A DNA stretch of 64,000 nt from Cellvibrio sp. UBA7671 (GTDB lineage Bacteria > Pseudomonadota > Gammaproteobacteria > Pseudomonadales > Cellvibrionaceae): positions 496,001 to 560,000 of the forward strand of contig DLHJ01000003.1 of the NCBI GenBank assembly GCA_002483145.1. The letters run 5' to 3'. The position numbers were made by a program, and so were the translations under genes. Positions 15,353 through 24,592 of this stretch are shown in pieces. The stretch's first letter is position 1, and the number at the start of each line of letters is the position of its first letter. The notes under the pieces are model-generated. The model was not told the DNA's origin. It made no database searches and saw nothing but the letters and a program-made list of their open reading frames with translations.

Positions 15353-16405
15353 ATGTTGAATTTCGTTCGCAGTGCTTTTGCAATATTCGCCAGCTTACTG
15401 CTGGCACTCAGCGCCAGCGCTGCTATTCCGGTGAAAGTGGTAGTGGTAAGCATGTTTGAAAACGGTGAAGTCACTGGCGATAAAGCCGGTGAATACCAAC
15501 TCTGGATTGAACGCCAAAAGCTCGATAAAAAATTCGCTTTTCCACTCGGCGCTTACGACTTGCACATGAATGATGCAGGCGTGCTCGCCATTTGCACCGG
15601 CGGAGGCGTTACCAATGCAACTTCATCAATTATGGCGCTGGGCATGGACCCACGTTTTGATTTATCCAAAGCTTACTGGGTGATTGCCGGTATCGGCGGT
15701 GGCGATCCACTCGATGTTTCACTCGGCACCGGTGTCTGGGCAAAACATGTTGTCGATGGCGATTTGCTTTATGAAATTGATGGACGCGAAATTCCCAAAG
15801 AATGGAAATACGGTTTGATTCCACTCGGCGCCAAAGAACCGAACCAGGAAGCAACTGGCTGGACAGTGGATACCATTGTGTACAACCTGAATCCCACTTT
15901 TGTTGATTGGGCTTATCAACTCACCAAAGATTTTCCCGTTGCCGATACACCCGCGATGAAATCGTTTCGCGCACAATACAAAGGTTTTCCGCAAGCGCTG
16001 CGCGAGCCCTTTGTCACCATCGGCGACACACTCGGCTCCAGTACTTATTGGCACGGTGAATTATTAAATACTTGGGCAAATGATTGGATGCATTTACACG
16101 CGGGCAAAAAAAGTAATTTCATGACGACCAATATGGAAGATAACGGCAGCCTCGCCGCGCTGCACCGTTTAGCCAAAGCAAAATTAGTGGATACCAAGCG
16201 TGTGTTGGTGTTGCGCACCGTGAGCAATTACAGTTTTCCTCCACCAGGAAAAACTGCAGCTTGGAGTACAACTGCGCCCTACCCTGACGATGGCTTACCA
16301 GCAATTGAAGCGGCCTATGGTTTAGGCAATCGTGTTGTGCAGGAATTGTTGCGCGGTTGGGAAAAATACCAAACATCTATTCCGTCAACAACTCCCGCAA
16401 AATAA
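15353..16405 (+). CDS. NUP-family purine nucleoside-handling protein, exported
   Basis: This 350-residue protein with a cleavable signal peptide (ASA-AIP) belongs to the purine nucleoside permease (NUP) family known from fungi. Diagnostic stretches are VSMFENGEVTGDKAGE, ALGMDPRFDLSKAYW, GIGGGDPLD and LRTVSNYSFPPPG. The family has no membrane helices and looks like a nucleoside phosphorylase fold, so the bacterial members may be periplasmic nucleosidases or binding proteins rather than permeases. A lipoprotein paralogue is encoded at 26009-27130. The start at 15353 has TTGAGG 5-6 nt upstream. Its operator and leader resemble those of the 12168 gene. Confidence 0.85.
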   Translation: MLNFVRSAFAIFASLLLALSASAAIPVKVVVVSMFENGEVTGDKAGEYQLWIERQKLDKKFAFPLGAYDLHMNDAGVLAICTGGGVTNATSSIMALGMDPRFDLSKAYWVIAGIGGGDPLDVSLGTGVWAKHVVDGDLLYEIDGREIPKEWKYGLIPLGAKEPNQEATGWTVDTIVYNLNPTFVDWAYQLTKDFPVADTPAMKSFRAQYKGFPQALREPFVTIGDTLGSSTYWHGELLNTWANDWMHLHAGKKSNFMTTNMEDNGSLAALHRLAKAKLVDTKRVLVLRTVSNYSFPPPGKTAAWSTTAPYPDDGLPAIEAAYGLGNRVVQELLRGWEKYQTSIPSTTPAK

Positions 16406-16410
16406 TTTTT

Positions 16411-16441
16411 CCGCTGCACTTGTTAATAACGAGTGCAGCGG
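16411..16441. promoter_or_regulatory. Perfect 10-bp hairpin between the NUP and nucleoside hydrolase genes
   Basis: CCGCTGCACT (16411-16420) pairs with AGTGCAGCGG (16432-16441) around an 11-nt loop. No T run follows on the plus strand, so it is not a standard terminator. It starts 5 nt after the NUP stop and ends 18 nt before the next ATG. It may stabilise the upstream mRNA or lower expression of the distal gene. Confidence 0.55.
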
Positions 16442-16459
16442 CTAACTCCCGTGAACATC

Positions 16460-17542
16460 ATGATGAATAAAATTTTATTGTTTACCCTGTTATTAAGCAC
16501 AAGTATTTTTGCTCAAGCCAAACCCGTTATTTTCGATAATGATATGGCGATAGATGACTGGGCAGCGCTGCTGTATTTATTGCATCACCCCAAAGCCGAT
16601 GTGATTGCGGTGACTATTTCAGCGAGCGGCGAATCGCGCTGCAAACCCGGCCTCGCTAATACCCATTCACTGCTGGATTTGCCCGGCAATATCCAAAAAA
16701 ATATTCCCGTCGCCTGTGGTGATGCCTACCCACTCGATGGCTATTTTGTTTTTCCGGAAGCCTGGCGTAAAGATTCGGATACACTTTCGGGAGTACCAGT
16801 AAAATCAAGCTCGCACATTGCAAGCGATAAACACGCCGCCGATATTATTCACACAGCACTCACCAACGCAAAAGAACCCGTCACGCTGATCGCCACTGGC
16901 CCGCTGACCAATATTGCACAATGGCTGGAGCGCTACCCGAATGACAAAAACAAAATTGATCAGCTCGTCATTATGGGCGGCACTGTAGATGCACCGGGCA
17001 ATATTATTGTGCCGTTATTTACCAAGGGGCATCCAAATACAACAGCTGAATGGAATATTTTTGTTGATCCACTAGCAGCTGACAAAGTATTTGCGGCAGG
17101 TTTACCGATTGTATTAGTCGGCTTGGATATCACCAACTCTGTACGCGTGACCACCAAAGTCGCCGCTGATTTTAAGCAGGCAGTGAAAACTGATTCCGCG
17201 AAATTTTGGGATGCGGTGCTGGATAAAAATGATTGGTTTATTGCCAGCAACGAATATTATTTTTGGGATACCTTGGCGGTGATGATCGCCGTTGAACCGG
17301 AGTTATGCGAGGGTGATAGGCAATCGCTGCGGGTGGATTATCAAATCACATCGACTCCCTGGCAACAAACCACCGACAACAGCATGCCCAACAAACGCTG
17401 GGATGGAAAAGCACGATCGCATTTGGATGCAAAAATAGCGGGGAATTTAGTGAAGGATGAAAGCTATCCGGAAATAAAAGTGTGTAGGAAAACCAATCCC
17501 GAGAAAATTTTTAAAGAGTTTCGTGAAGTATTGAACGAATAA
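16460..17542 (+). CDS. Exported nucleoside hydrolase (inosine/uridine-preferring family)
   Basis: A 360-residue protein with a signal peptide (FAQA-KP). Nucleoside hydrolases split ribonucleosides into base and ribose with a calcium ion held by an N-terminal Asp cluster. Here the motif reads IFDNDMAIDDWAAL, directly after the signal. IATGPLTNIA, IMGGT and AEWNIFVDPLAA are further family signatures. The start at ATG 16460 gives a proper signal peptide; the GTG at 16433 lies in a hairpin. The gene follows the NUP gene and probably shares its promoter. Export is unusual for this mostly cytoplasmic family and fits the surrounding set of secreted purine enzymes. Confidence 0.88.
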   Translation: MMNKILLFTLLLSTSIFAQAKPVIFDNDMAIDDWAALLYLLHHPKADVIAVTISASGESRCKPGLANTHSLLDLPGNIQKNIPVACGDAYPLDGYFVFPEAWRKDSDTLSGVPVKSSSHIASDKHAADIIHTALTNAKEPVTLIATGPLTNIAQWLERYPNDKNKIDQLVIMGGTVDAPGNIIVPLFTKGHPNTTAEWNIFVDPLAADKVFAAGLPIVLVGLDITNSVRVTTKVAADFKQAVKTDSAKFWDAVLDKNDWFIASNEYYFWDTLAVMIAVEPELCEGDRQSLRVDYQITSTPWQQTTDNSMPNKRWDGKARSHLDAKIAGNLVKDESYPEIKVCRKTNPEKIFKEFREVLNE

Positions 17543-17606
17543 ATATCTACGGAACCTATGAATTATTCTTGATTCCGGCGTAAGCTGGAACCAAGGCTAT
17601 TGATTT

Positions 17607-17704
17607 TATGGATACCCGCGTTCGCGGGTATGACGAAACGCGAATATTTCAGAGCTTTACCAAGTTATTATTTGTCGTCATGCCCGCGAACGCGGGTATC
17701 CATA
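17607..17704. repeat. REP-like inverted pair of palindromes (site 1)
   Basis: A first palindrome at 17607-17634 (stem ATACCCGCG with CGCGGGTAT) and an inverted copy at 17676-17704 face each other across 41 bp. A related half-palindrome of the ATTCCGGCG type lies just upstream near 17571-17591. The pair sits between the convergent ends of the nucleoside hydrolase and phosphoribosyltransferase genes and could act as a two-way transcript end. Confidence 0.8.
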
Positions 17705-17707
17705 ATT

Positions 17708-18289
17708 TCACTCTATAAACTTGCTCGCATCACTCGCGCGCGCCAGCGTATCGGCAATTTCACTGCCTTTACCCTGCAAAATTTCCTGCGGTGTCAATCC
17801 GCATAATTCATGTGGAAACACTAACCAGCGGTCAGTGGCGTGCACGTAAAAATCTGGTTTCAAATCAGTGACGTTGCGCGTTGGTTTGTACCAGGGGCAG
17901 GCAACCTTAATGACATTGGGAGTGTTGCGGCGTGACTTGCGTTTGATCTCATCGATAATCGCTTGAATAGAGCGACCGGAATCAAATACGTCATCGACAA
18001 TTAATAGTTCCTGATCTGCATCGACATTTTTAATAATGTAATCCAGACCGTGTACGCGGATATCTTTGCTCTGCTTGTCTATGCCGTAGTAGGACGAGGT
18101 GCGGATCGCAATATGATCAGTGGAAATTCCCATGTATTCCAGATATTCCTGAACAGCAATACCCACTGGTGAGCCGCCACGCCAGACGCCGACAATAAAG
18201 TGCGGACGAAAGCCGCGCTGATAAATTTGTTCGCCCAGTTTAAATGAATCGAGCAAGAGTTCATTGGCGGTAATAAAATGTTTATCCAT
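17708..18289 (-). CDS. Purine phosphoribosyltransferase (hypoxanthine/guanine type)
   Basis: This 193-residue type I phosphoribosyltransferase joins a purine base to PRPP to give the nucleotide. The PRPP-binding motif VDDVFDSGRS spans residues 98-107, and GVWRGGSPVG (34-43) is the N-terminal loop of the family. It is the last gene of a minus-strand run that starts at 25767 and otherwise encodes purine breakdown, so it supplies the salvage branch. Substrate choice among hypoxanthine, guanine and xanthine cannot be read from the sequence. Confidence 0.85.
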   Translation of the reverse strand: MDKHFITANELLLDSFKLGEQIYQRGFRPHFIVGVWRGGSPVGIAVQEYLEYMGISTDHIAIRTSSYYGIDKQSKDIRVHGLDYIIKNVDADQELLIVDDVFDSGRSIQAIIDEIKRKSRRNTPNVIKVACPWYKPTRNVTDLKPDFYVHATDRWLVFPHELCGLTPQEILQGKGSEIADTLARASDASKFIE

Positions 18290-18350
18290 CGCATTTACCT
18301 GTAGCAGTTATCCAACATTTTTTATGGTGTGTTTTTACATCGAACAACAA

Positions 18351-19586
18351 TTATTGAGCCAATTTTTTTAAGGTATTACCGAGCGCTTCAATTGCCAAAG
18401 CGACGTCTTCCACCGTCACCGACTCATCGGGGTGGTGACTCACGCCGCCTTTGCAGCGCACAAAATACATAGCGACATCGCAAATATCGGCCATCGCCAT
18501 GGCATCGTGACCGGCGCCGCTCATTAACTTATAGGGATTTAAATTCATATCGCACAAGACTGATGCTTGCAGTGATTGCATCCAATCAGCGCAGACGACG
18601 GCAGGCGCGTTGTGAATCTCATTCCAGCTAGCGGTGAGATTTCGCTCAATACAAATCAAATCCAATTCGTGCTGAATTTTCGCGAGCGCCTGATCGCGCA
18701 GTTGATCGTCGCCTGAGCGAATATCAATCGTGAATTTGGCGTGACCTGGAATGACATTGACGGCACCGGGGCCGCATTCAATTTTTCCGACGGTGGCGAC
18801 AACATTGAATTCTTTGGCAACATCTTCTACGAGCACAATACCGAGTGCGGCGCCGACGAGTGCGTCTTTGCGCATGGGCATGGGTACTGTGCCAGCGTGT
18901 CCGGCATAGCCTTGGATTTCGATAGCGAAGCGGCGCGCACCGGCGATAGCGGTGACGATGCCGAGTGCGAGATTTTCATCCTCTAATACCGGGCCTTGTT
19001 CGATATGGACTTCAAGGTAGGCAAGCAGATCGTCGGGATTGCGTGCAGCGCTGTGAATATTTTCCGGCTGCAAACCGAAATCGATAAAGGCTTTTTGCAA
19101 ACTGATTCCGGCGCGATCTTTTAATTTCCACCAAGCGGGATTCCAGGTTCCGGCGACGGCGCGGCTGCCTAAGAGTGTGCTACCAAAACGTGTGCCTTCT
19201 TCATCGCCGAAGCCGATAGTGTCTATCGCGTAGGGCAATGTAATATTGTTTTGATAAAGTTGTTCAACTACGGCAATCGCAATTAGTACGCCGAGAATGC
19301 CGTCGTAAGCGCCGGCATTGGGGATGGAATCAAGATGCGAGGCGAGTATTAATGTTTTGGCGCAGGCGTCTTGGGCATCGTAACGGCCGCAGAGATTGCC
19401 CGCTGCATCGACCCAGGTTTCCATTCCGGCTTCTTGCATCCACTGGGCGACTAATGTGTTGCAACGCTTATGTTCGGGCGTTAAATAAAAGCGGCTGATG
19501 TTTTCAGGGTTCGAGCTGATGGCGGCGAGCTGATCGCACCAATTCATAACTTTTTTTGCTAGCGCTTCGGTGGTGATTGCGTTCAA
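18351..19586 (-). CDS. allC: Allantoate amidohydrolase (M20 family)
   Basis: This 411-residue zinc hydrolase converts allantoate to ureidoglycine with release of ammonia and carbon dioxide. The M20/N-carbamoyl amidohydrolase signatures are present: SHLDS with His84, AYDGILGV with Asp95, and GDEEGTRFG with Glu129/Glu130. GHAGTVPM also matches the family. The start codon is TTG, preceded by GAGAGA at suitable distance. The distinction from N-carbamoyl amino acid hydrolases rests on context, namely PuuE, the PucG-like aminotransferase and the oxalurate genes nearby. A REP-like pair separates it from the upstream adenine deaminase gene. Confidence 0.82.
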   Translation of the reverse strand: MNAITTEALAKKVMNWCDQLAAISSNPENISRFYLTPEHKRCNTLVAQWMQEAGMETWVDAAGNLCGRYDAQDACAKTLILASHLDSIPNAGAYDGILGVLIAIAVVEQLYQNNITLPYAIDTIGFGDEEGTRFGSTLLGSRAVAGTWNPAWWKLKDRAGISLQKAFIDFGLQPENIHSAARNPDDLLAYLEVHIEQGPVLEDENLALGIVTAIAGARRFAIEIQGYAGHAGTVPMPMRKDALVGAALGIVLVEDVAKEFNVVATVGKIECGPGAVNVIPGHAKFTIDIRSGDDQLRDQALAKIQHELDLICIERNLTASWNEIHNAPAVVCADWMQSLQASVLCDMNLNPYKLMSGAGHDAMAMADICDVAMYFVRCKGGVSHHPDESVTVEDVALAIEALGNTLKKLAQ

Positions 19587-19660
19587 GTTTTTTCTCTCGG
19601 CCTGAATGGGTGGTGCTGCGGCTGGCGTTATGTACTCTGAGACTTGCCGGTAAATATTTT

Positions 19661-19735
19661 TTCGTCATACCCGCGAACGCGGGTATCCATAGGTCTTACT
19701 CTAAAACTGGATACCCGCCTTCGCGGGTATGACGA
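19661..19735. repeat. REP-like inverted pair of palindromes (site 2)
   Basis: CGTCATACCCGCGAACGCGG and onward (19663-19690) faces its inverted copy at 19709-19734 across 18 bp. It lies inside the minus-strand operon, between the adenine deaminase stop and the allC start. Such pairs can form a large hairpin in mRNA and reduce or protect distal transcript. Confidence 0.85.
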
Positions 19736-19757
19736 ACGTATTTTTTTCAGAGATTCC

Positions 19758-20825
19758 TTAGTGAAAGTTTTTGGCATAATTTTTTAGCTGATCGATAAAT
19801 TCTTGCTTTTCAGCATCGCTAATAAAACTCGACGTAAAACTATTATGCGCTAATAATAATGCCTGTTCGCGCGTCACCGGAAACGCGTCGGCCAATGCAA
19901 AATAATTGTCATTGAGATAACCACCAAAATACGTAGGGTCATCTGAGTTGATCATTACCCGCAAACCCGCATCCATTAACGCAAATAAATTGTGATCGGC
20001 CATTTTGTCGAACACACATAAGCGCACATTGGAGAGCGGGCACACAGTGAGTGGGATTTGGGTTTCGCGCAGATATTCCATCAACTTGGGATCTTCATCG
20101 GAGCGCACGCCGTGGTCGATGCGTTCGACTTTTAATAAATCAATCGCTTCCCAAATATAACTCGGCGGGCCTTCTTCACCTGCGTGGGCGACTATGCGAT
20201 AGCCTTCAGCGCGGGCGCGGGCGAAGACTTCAGTGAATTTGCTCGGAGGATGGCCGAGTTCAGAGCTGTCCAAACCTACGGCGATAATTTTATCTTTCCA
20301 AGGTAGGGATTCTTCCAGCGTTTTCATCGCGCTGTCTGCGCTCAAATGCCGCAGAAAATCCATCACTAATTTTGAGCTGATGCCCCAGTCTTTTTTCGCA
20401 TCATCCATCGCGCGCAAAATTCCACCGATCACGGTTGCGAAAGGAATGCCGCGCTCGGTGTGACTCTGCGGGTCAAAGGATAATTCGGTGTGCAACACAT
20501 TATCGGCTTTGCATTTAAGAAAATAATCGCGTGTAAGGTCGTAAAAATCCTGCTCGTGTTTTAGTACCGATGCGCCTTGGTACAACAAATCCAAAAAACT
20601 TTGCAGATTGGTAAATTGATACGCGGCTTCTATTTCTTCTACGCTACTGTAGGGCAGACTGACCTGATTGCGCTGACCGAGGGCAAACATCATTGCGGGC
20701 GATAAGGCGCCGTCGAGGTGCATATGCAATTCCGCTTTGGGTAGACCCGCTAGAAATTCGCGAGAGGCGAGTTCAGTTAATTTCGGCACGCCGGAGAAAT
20801 CGGCGGGAATTACAGAAGGAATCAT
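19758..20825 (-). CDS. Adenine/adenosine deaminase
   Basis: This 355-residue cytoplasmic deaminase converts adenine (or adenosine) to hypoxanthine (or inosine). All catalytic elements are intact: HMH (34, 36), HAGE (214-217), DHG and SDDP. The [12 protein letters not shown] start and NDNYFALAD segment are shared with bacterial adenine deaminases of this superfamily. I cannot firmly separate adenine from adenosine preference. A GGAG ribosome site precedes the ATG. It lies 28 nt behind the PucG-like gene in the same operon. Compare the 12168 paralogue, which lacks the HAGE glutamate. Confidence 0.87.
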   Translation of the reverse strand: MIPSVIPADFSGVPKLTELASREFLAGLPKAELHMHLDGALSPAMMFALGQRNQVSLPYSSVEEIEAAYQFTNLQSFLDLLYQGASVLKHEQDFYDLTRDYFLKCKADNVLHTELSFDPQSHTERGIPFATVIGGILRAMDDAKKDWGISSKLVMDFLRHLSADSAMKTLEESLPWKDKIIAVGLDSSELGHPPSKFTEVFARARAEGYRIVAHAGEEGPPSYIWEAIDLLKVERIDHGVRSDEDPKLMEYLRETQIPLTVCPLSNVRLCVFDKMADHNLFALMDAGLRVMINSDDPTYFGGYLNDNYFALADAFPVTREQALLLAHNSFTSSFISDAEKQEFIDQLKNYAKNFH

Positions 20826-20853
20826 AAGCGCTGCTCCTTTACCTTCATGAATA

Positions 20854-22110
20854 TTAATAGCCTTCTTGAGTGTAGATGTTCATGGCAGTATCCACACCCG
20901 CATTTGCCGTTTGCGAATGTCCGGCGCGGCGCAATACTGCCTCTAAGGCCGCAAGCGTTTGCAAGACTGCATCTTTGCGCGCGTTGTAGCCCATAGTGCC
21001 GATGCGCCAAATTTTTCCGTGCAAAGGACCGAAGGAGGTGCCGATTTCAATTCCAAAATCGTTGAGCATACTGCTGCGCACTGCTTCACCGGCAACACCC
21101 TCAGGGATATATACACCGACGACGTTGTGCATTTTGTTGGATTGATCGCCGAATAATTTCAGATTCATCGCCGCCAAACCCTGTGCCATCGCATTGCCGT
21201 GAATACGGTGACGCTCGATGGCATTTTCAACGCCCTCTTCCAACAAGATGCGTGCGCATTCACGGGCGCCGTAGAGCATGGTAGTGGCTTCGGTGTGGTG
21301 ATTGAGGCGCTCTTCGCCCCAGTAATCCATGATCATGCCTAAATCAAAATAATTGGAAGCGATGCGACGACCACTACCGGCGACATGATTGTCGGTGCGA
21401 ATACCGGCTTCGATATGACGGCGCTTGCGAATAGTAGCAACCGCTTTTTCGCTAAGTGTAATTGGCGCACTCCCTGAAGGGCCGCATAAACATTTTTGCA
21501 AACCAACAGAGACGGCATCCAATTGCCATTTGTCAGTTTCAAACGGATTGCCACCGATGGAGGCGGTTCCGTCGGAATAAAATAAAACGCCGTGGCGCGC
21601 GCAAATGTCGCCGAGGTGACCGAGCGGTTGCAGCATGGTGGTGGAAGTATCGCCCTGCACTATCGCAAGCACTTTGGGCTGCACCTGTTTAATCGCAGTT
21701 TCGATTTCGTCGGGCGTAAATACTTCGCCCCACTCTTTGTGAATTTTGTGTACCTCGGCGCCGCAACGTTCAGCGATTTCACACAGCAGATGACCAAAGC
21801 GACCAAATACCGGAACTAAAATTTTATCGCCCGGTTCGATCAGCGATATTAATACGGCTTCGATACCCGCGCGCGAAGTGCCATCGACCAATAATGTCCA
21901 TTGGTTTTTGGTTTTGAATACGCCGCGATACAAAGCCATGGTTTCATTCATGCACTGCGTCATGGCCGGATCATATTGGCCGACCAGTTGTGCAGACATT
22001 GCGCGCAATACACGCGGATCAACCGTGATGGGACCCGGCCCCATTAATAAACGCGGCGGTGGTGAGAAGGGGCGCAGTAGCGCTGGATTGACGCTGTACT
22101 GATCTGTCAT
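20854..22110 (-). CDS. pucG: Ureidoglycine-glyoxylate aminotransferase (PucG/HpxJ type)
   Basis: This 418-residue PLP enzyme of the alanine-glyoxylate aminotransferase class probably transfers the amino group of ureidoglycine to glyoxylate, giving oxalurate and glycine. It starts with [18 protein letters not shown], typical of the class, and the PLP lysine is Lys206 in [14 protein letters not shown] general serine- or alanine-glyoxylate aminotransferase would look similar. The neighbours allC, the amidase and the oxamate amidohydrolase-like gene support the purine role. Confidence 0.82.
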   Translation of the reverse strand: MTDQYSVNPALLRPFSPPPRLLMGPGPITVDPRVLRAMSAQLVGQYDPAMTQCMNETMALYRGVFKTKNQWTLLVDGTSRAGIEAVLISLIEPGDKILVPVFGRFGHLLCEIAERCGAEVHKIHKEWGEVFTPDEIETAIKQVQPKVLAIVQGDTSTTMLQPLGHLGDICARHGVLFYSDGTASIGGNPFETDKWQLDAVSVGLQKCLCGPSGSAPITLSEKAVATIRKRRHIEAGIRTDNHVAGSGRRIASNYFDLGMIMDYWGEERLNHHTEATTMLYGARECARILLEEGVENAIERHRIHGNAMAQGLAAMNLKLFGDQSNKMHNVVGVYIPEGVAGEAVRSSMLNDFGIEIGTSFGPLHGKIWRIGTMGYNARKDAVLQTLAALEAVLRRAGHSQTANAGVDTAMNIYTQEGY

Positions 22111-22178
22111 TTAACGGCTCCTAACAACTACTAATAACGGCAAACAAAACACGCATAACTCATGCAGAATTTTTATTG

Positions 22179-23000
22179 CTACGCAAATACCTGCATCAAC
22201 ATACGCCCACCGCTGATACATAAAAAAATCGCGAACACGCGTTTTAACATTACAGGTTCAAGTTTAGATCCAATCCAGGCACCCACAGGTGCGAGCAACA
22301 CCGTGAGCGGCACAATCAATAAAAATCCGGGCAAATTCACCATACCGATCATGCCTTGTGGTGCATCTGCAGGAGTCTCGGCTAGCAACATCGCGGCCGC
22401 GCCGGGAATGGAAATTAATAAACCAAAACAGGATGCGGTGCCCACTGCGCGATGCGGCGGATAATTGCATGCGTTGAGTAAAGGTACGCCGATAGTGCCA
22501 CCACCAACGCCCATCATCACTGAAAAAAATCCGATGGTGCCCGCCATTAGCCCCTGCCCCGCCATGCCCGGTAATTGTTGCGCTATGGGCGCGGCTTTTG
22601 CGCGGAATAACATATTGGCGGCAACGAGTAATGCGACTACACCAAACACGGCGCTGGTCACTTCGCCTTTTACTTTCAACGCTAAAGCACTGCCTGCAAT
22701 TACGCCCACCACCATAAAAGGCCACCAGCGTTTGAGCAGTGCCCAATCGACATTGCCGCGTTTGTGATGTGCGCGCACAGAAGAAATGCTGGTGGGCACA
22801 ATGACCAACAAAGACGTCGCGGTGGCGACTAACATCGCCGTCGCTGCGCTGATACCAAAATGTTGCAGCACAAAAAATAATACCGGCACGATTACAATGC
22901 CGCCGCCCACGCCGAGCAAACCGGCAAGGATTCCTGCGAAGGCGCCGGTCAGCACCATCGCGATCATGGTAGGCAACCACTGGCTTAAAAAATCACTCAT
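22179..23000 (-). CDS. TauE/SafE-family membrane transporter
   Basis: A 273-residue integral membrane protein with about eight hydrophobic helices. It has the family repeats GLLGVGGGIVIVPVL near residues 28-42 and VMMGVGGGTIGVPLL in the second half. The family exports anions such as sulfite or organic acids. Its ATG overlaps the stop of the upstream HpxW-like gene (TAATG), so expression is coupled to it. Export of an end product such as oxalate or oxamate would fit, but this is inference. Confidence 0.85.
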   Translation of the reverse strand: MSDFLSQWLPTMIAMVLTGAFAGILAGLLGVGGGIVIVPVLFFVLQHFGISAATAMLVATATSLLVIVPTSISSVRAHHKRGNVDWALLKRWWPFMVVGVIAGSALALKVKGEVTSAVFGVVALLVAANMLFRAKAAPIAQQLPGMAGQGLMAGTIGFFSVMMGVGGGTIGVPLLNACNYPPHRAVGTASCFGLLISIPGAAAMLLAETPADAPQGMIGMVNLPGFLLIVPLTVLLAPVGAWIGSKLEPVMLKRVFAIFLCISGGRMLMQVFA

Positions 23001-24592
23001 TACGCGCGCTCCGTCATTACGGATGCGATGCCTGCTCCGTCGCTGCGCGGATCGCTCGCGGCAATGGCACTGCCATCGCCAAAACTCACAACTGCTCCGG
23101 CATGGCCCATGATTTCGCTGCGTGCTGGAACCGCTTTAATTGCGTGATCGCGCGCGCGCAAATTATTTCCAAGTAGATCAACCAAATCCTGCTCCATTTT
23201 TAAATCGTGATTGTTATCGCCCCAGGTGCGACCGAGCAGCCAGCGGCCGCGACTGATCGCCTCATCGAGCGAGCGCGCATCGTACAGATAGCGGCTCAAT
23301 AATGCTGCTTGTGTTTGCGGTTGGCCTTCACCGCCCATGGTGCCGTAACTGATACGGCGGCCATCATTCAAGAGTGCAAAGGCGGGGTTGAGGGTGTGAA
23401 AAGGTTTATAGCCGGGCGCTAGCGCATTGCGATGATTGCGCTCCAAACTAAAACCCACGCCGCGATTATTCCACACCAATCCGGTGCCAGGGATCACTAC
23501 GCCCGAACCAAATTCCCAATAAATACTTTGGATAAAACTGACCATAGTGCCAGTGTTATCCACGCAGCCCATCCACACGGTATCGCCCGGTTCAGCGATT
23601 TGCGGCCAGGGCAAGGCTCGCTCGTTGATGACGGCGGCGAGTTGGTCGATATGTTCATCATTCAACAAATCATCCCAGCGCTCGCTCAACCTGCGAGGGT
23701 CGGCAACTTCGCGGTCGCGCACAATAAACGCGAGCTTGGTAGCTTCAATCAAACCGTGAGCGCGCGCGGCCTCATCCCATTCGGGTTTAAACAGACGATC
23801 ATAAATCGCCAAAATCAGTAGCGAGGCAACGCCTTGCGTCGGCGCAGGCAAGTTAAAACATTGGCCAAAACGGGTTTGCACCGAGAGCGGTTTTACCTCT
23901 TGTGCACGGTAATTTTGCAAATCCGATAGCCGCAACGGACTGCCGAGTTGTTCAATTTGTGTGGCGATGTATTCTGCAAATTCGCCGCTGTAAGCCGATT
24001 CCAATCCGTGATTCACCAACCAGGTGAGCGTGGTCGCCAAATCGTGATTGGTGAGCATTTCGCCTTCGATCAGCGGGCGGCCATTGGGCATAAATACGCG
24101 CTGGTATTCCGCCTGCTCGGCCAACTCCACCTGCACTTTGCGGCTCGCTGCTGCAAGGCTGTGAGTGACTTTAATGCCTTGGCTAGCAAGCGCAATCGCG
24201 GGCGCTAACAAACGGCTTAAAGAAAATTGGGCAGATGATTCGGCGGCTATAGCGCGCGCCTTTTGCCAACCGGCGAGCGTGCCGCCCATAGTGACAGTCG
24301 CGAGTGCGCCACGACTGGGGATTTGCTGCAAGCCTTTGTCGCCATACCAATCGATACTCGCCAATTCCGCTGCGCAGCCGCAGGCATCTATCGCACGCGG
24401 CGCTTCACCGGGTTTATGGATCAACCAGAAGCCATCGCCCGCCAGACTGTTCATGTGCGGATAAAGTACGGTGATGGCGGCGGCGGCGGCGATCATTGCA
24501 TCTACCGCACTGCCACCTTCACGCAACACATCCAGCCCGATTTCAGCGGCTTGGGCGTGCGGAGCACTGAAGGCGATGGCATGTTGCGTCAT
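23000..24592 (-). CDS. hpxW: Gamma-glutamyltransferase-family protein, probable oxamate amidohydrolase (HpxW)
   Basis: A 530-residue Ntn hydrolase of the gamma-glutamyltranspeptidase superfamily. HpxW of Klebsiella, from the urate pathway, belongs to this family and turns oxamate into oxalate and ammonia. The likely autocleavage nucleophile is Thr338 in EPGDTVWMG, and FIQSIYWEFGSG, VWNNRG and TMGGEGQPQ are further family segments. There is no signal peptide, unlike true periplasmic gamma-glutamyltransferases. I start at ATG 24592, which overlaps the amidase stop in ATGA. The oxamate role rests on the PucG-like and amidase neighbours. Confidence 0.75.
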   Translation of the reverse strand: MTQHAIAFSAPHAQAAEIGLDVLREGGSAVDAMIAAAAAITVLYPHMNSLAGDGFWLIHKPGEAPRAIDACGCAAELASIDWYGDKGLQQIPSRGALATVTMGGTLAGWQKARAIAAESSAQFSLSRLLAPAIALASQGIKVTHSLAAASRKVQVELAEQAEYQRVFMPNGRPLIEGEMLTNHDLATTLTWLVNHGLESAYSGEFAEYIATQIEQLGSPLRLSDLQNYRAQEVKPLSVQTRFGQCFNLPAPTQGVASLLILAIYDRLFKPEWDEAARAHGLIEATKLAFIVRDREVADPRRLSERWDDLLNDEHIDQLAAVINERALPWPQIAEPGDTVWMGCVDNTGTMVSFIQSIYWEFGSGVVIPGTGLVWNNRGVGFSLERNHRNALAPGYKPFHTLNPAFALLNDGRRISYGTMGGEGQPQTQAALLSRYLYDARSLDEAISRGRWLLGRTWGDNNHDLKMEQDLVDLLGNNLRARDHAIKAVPARSEIMGHAGAVVSFGDGSAIAASDPRSDGAGIASVMTERA

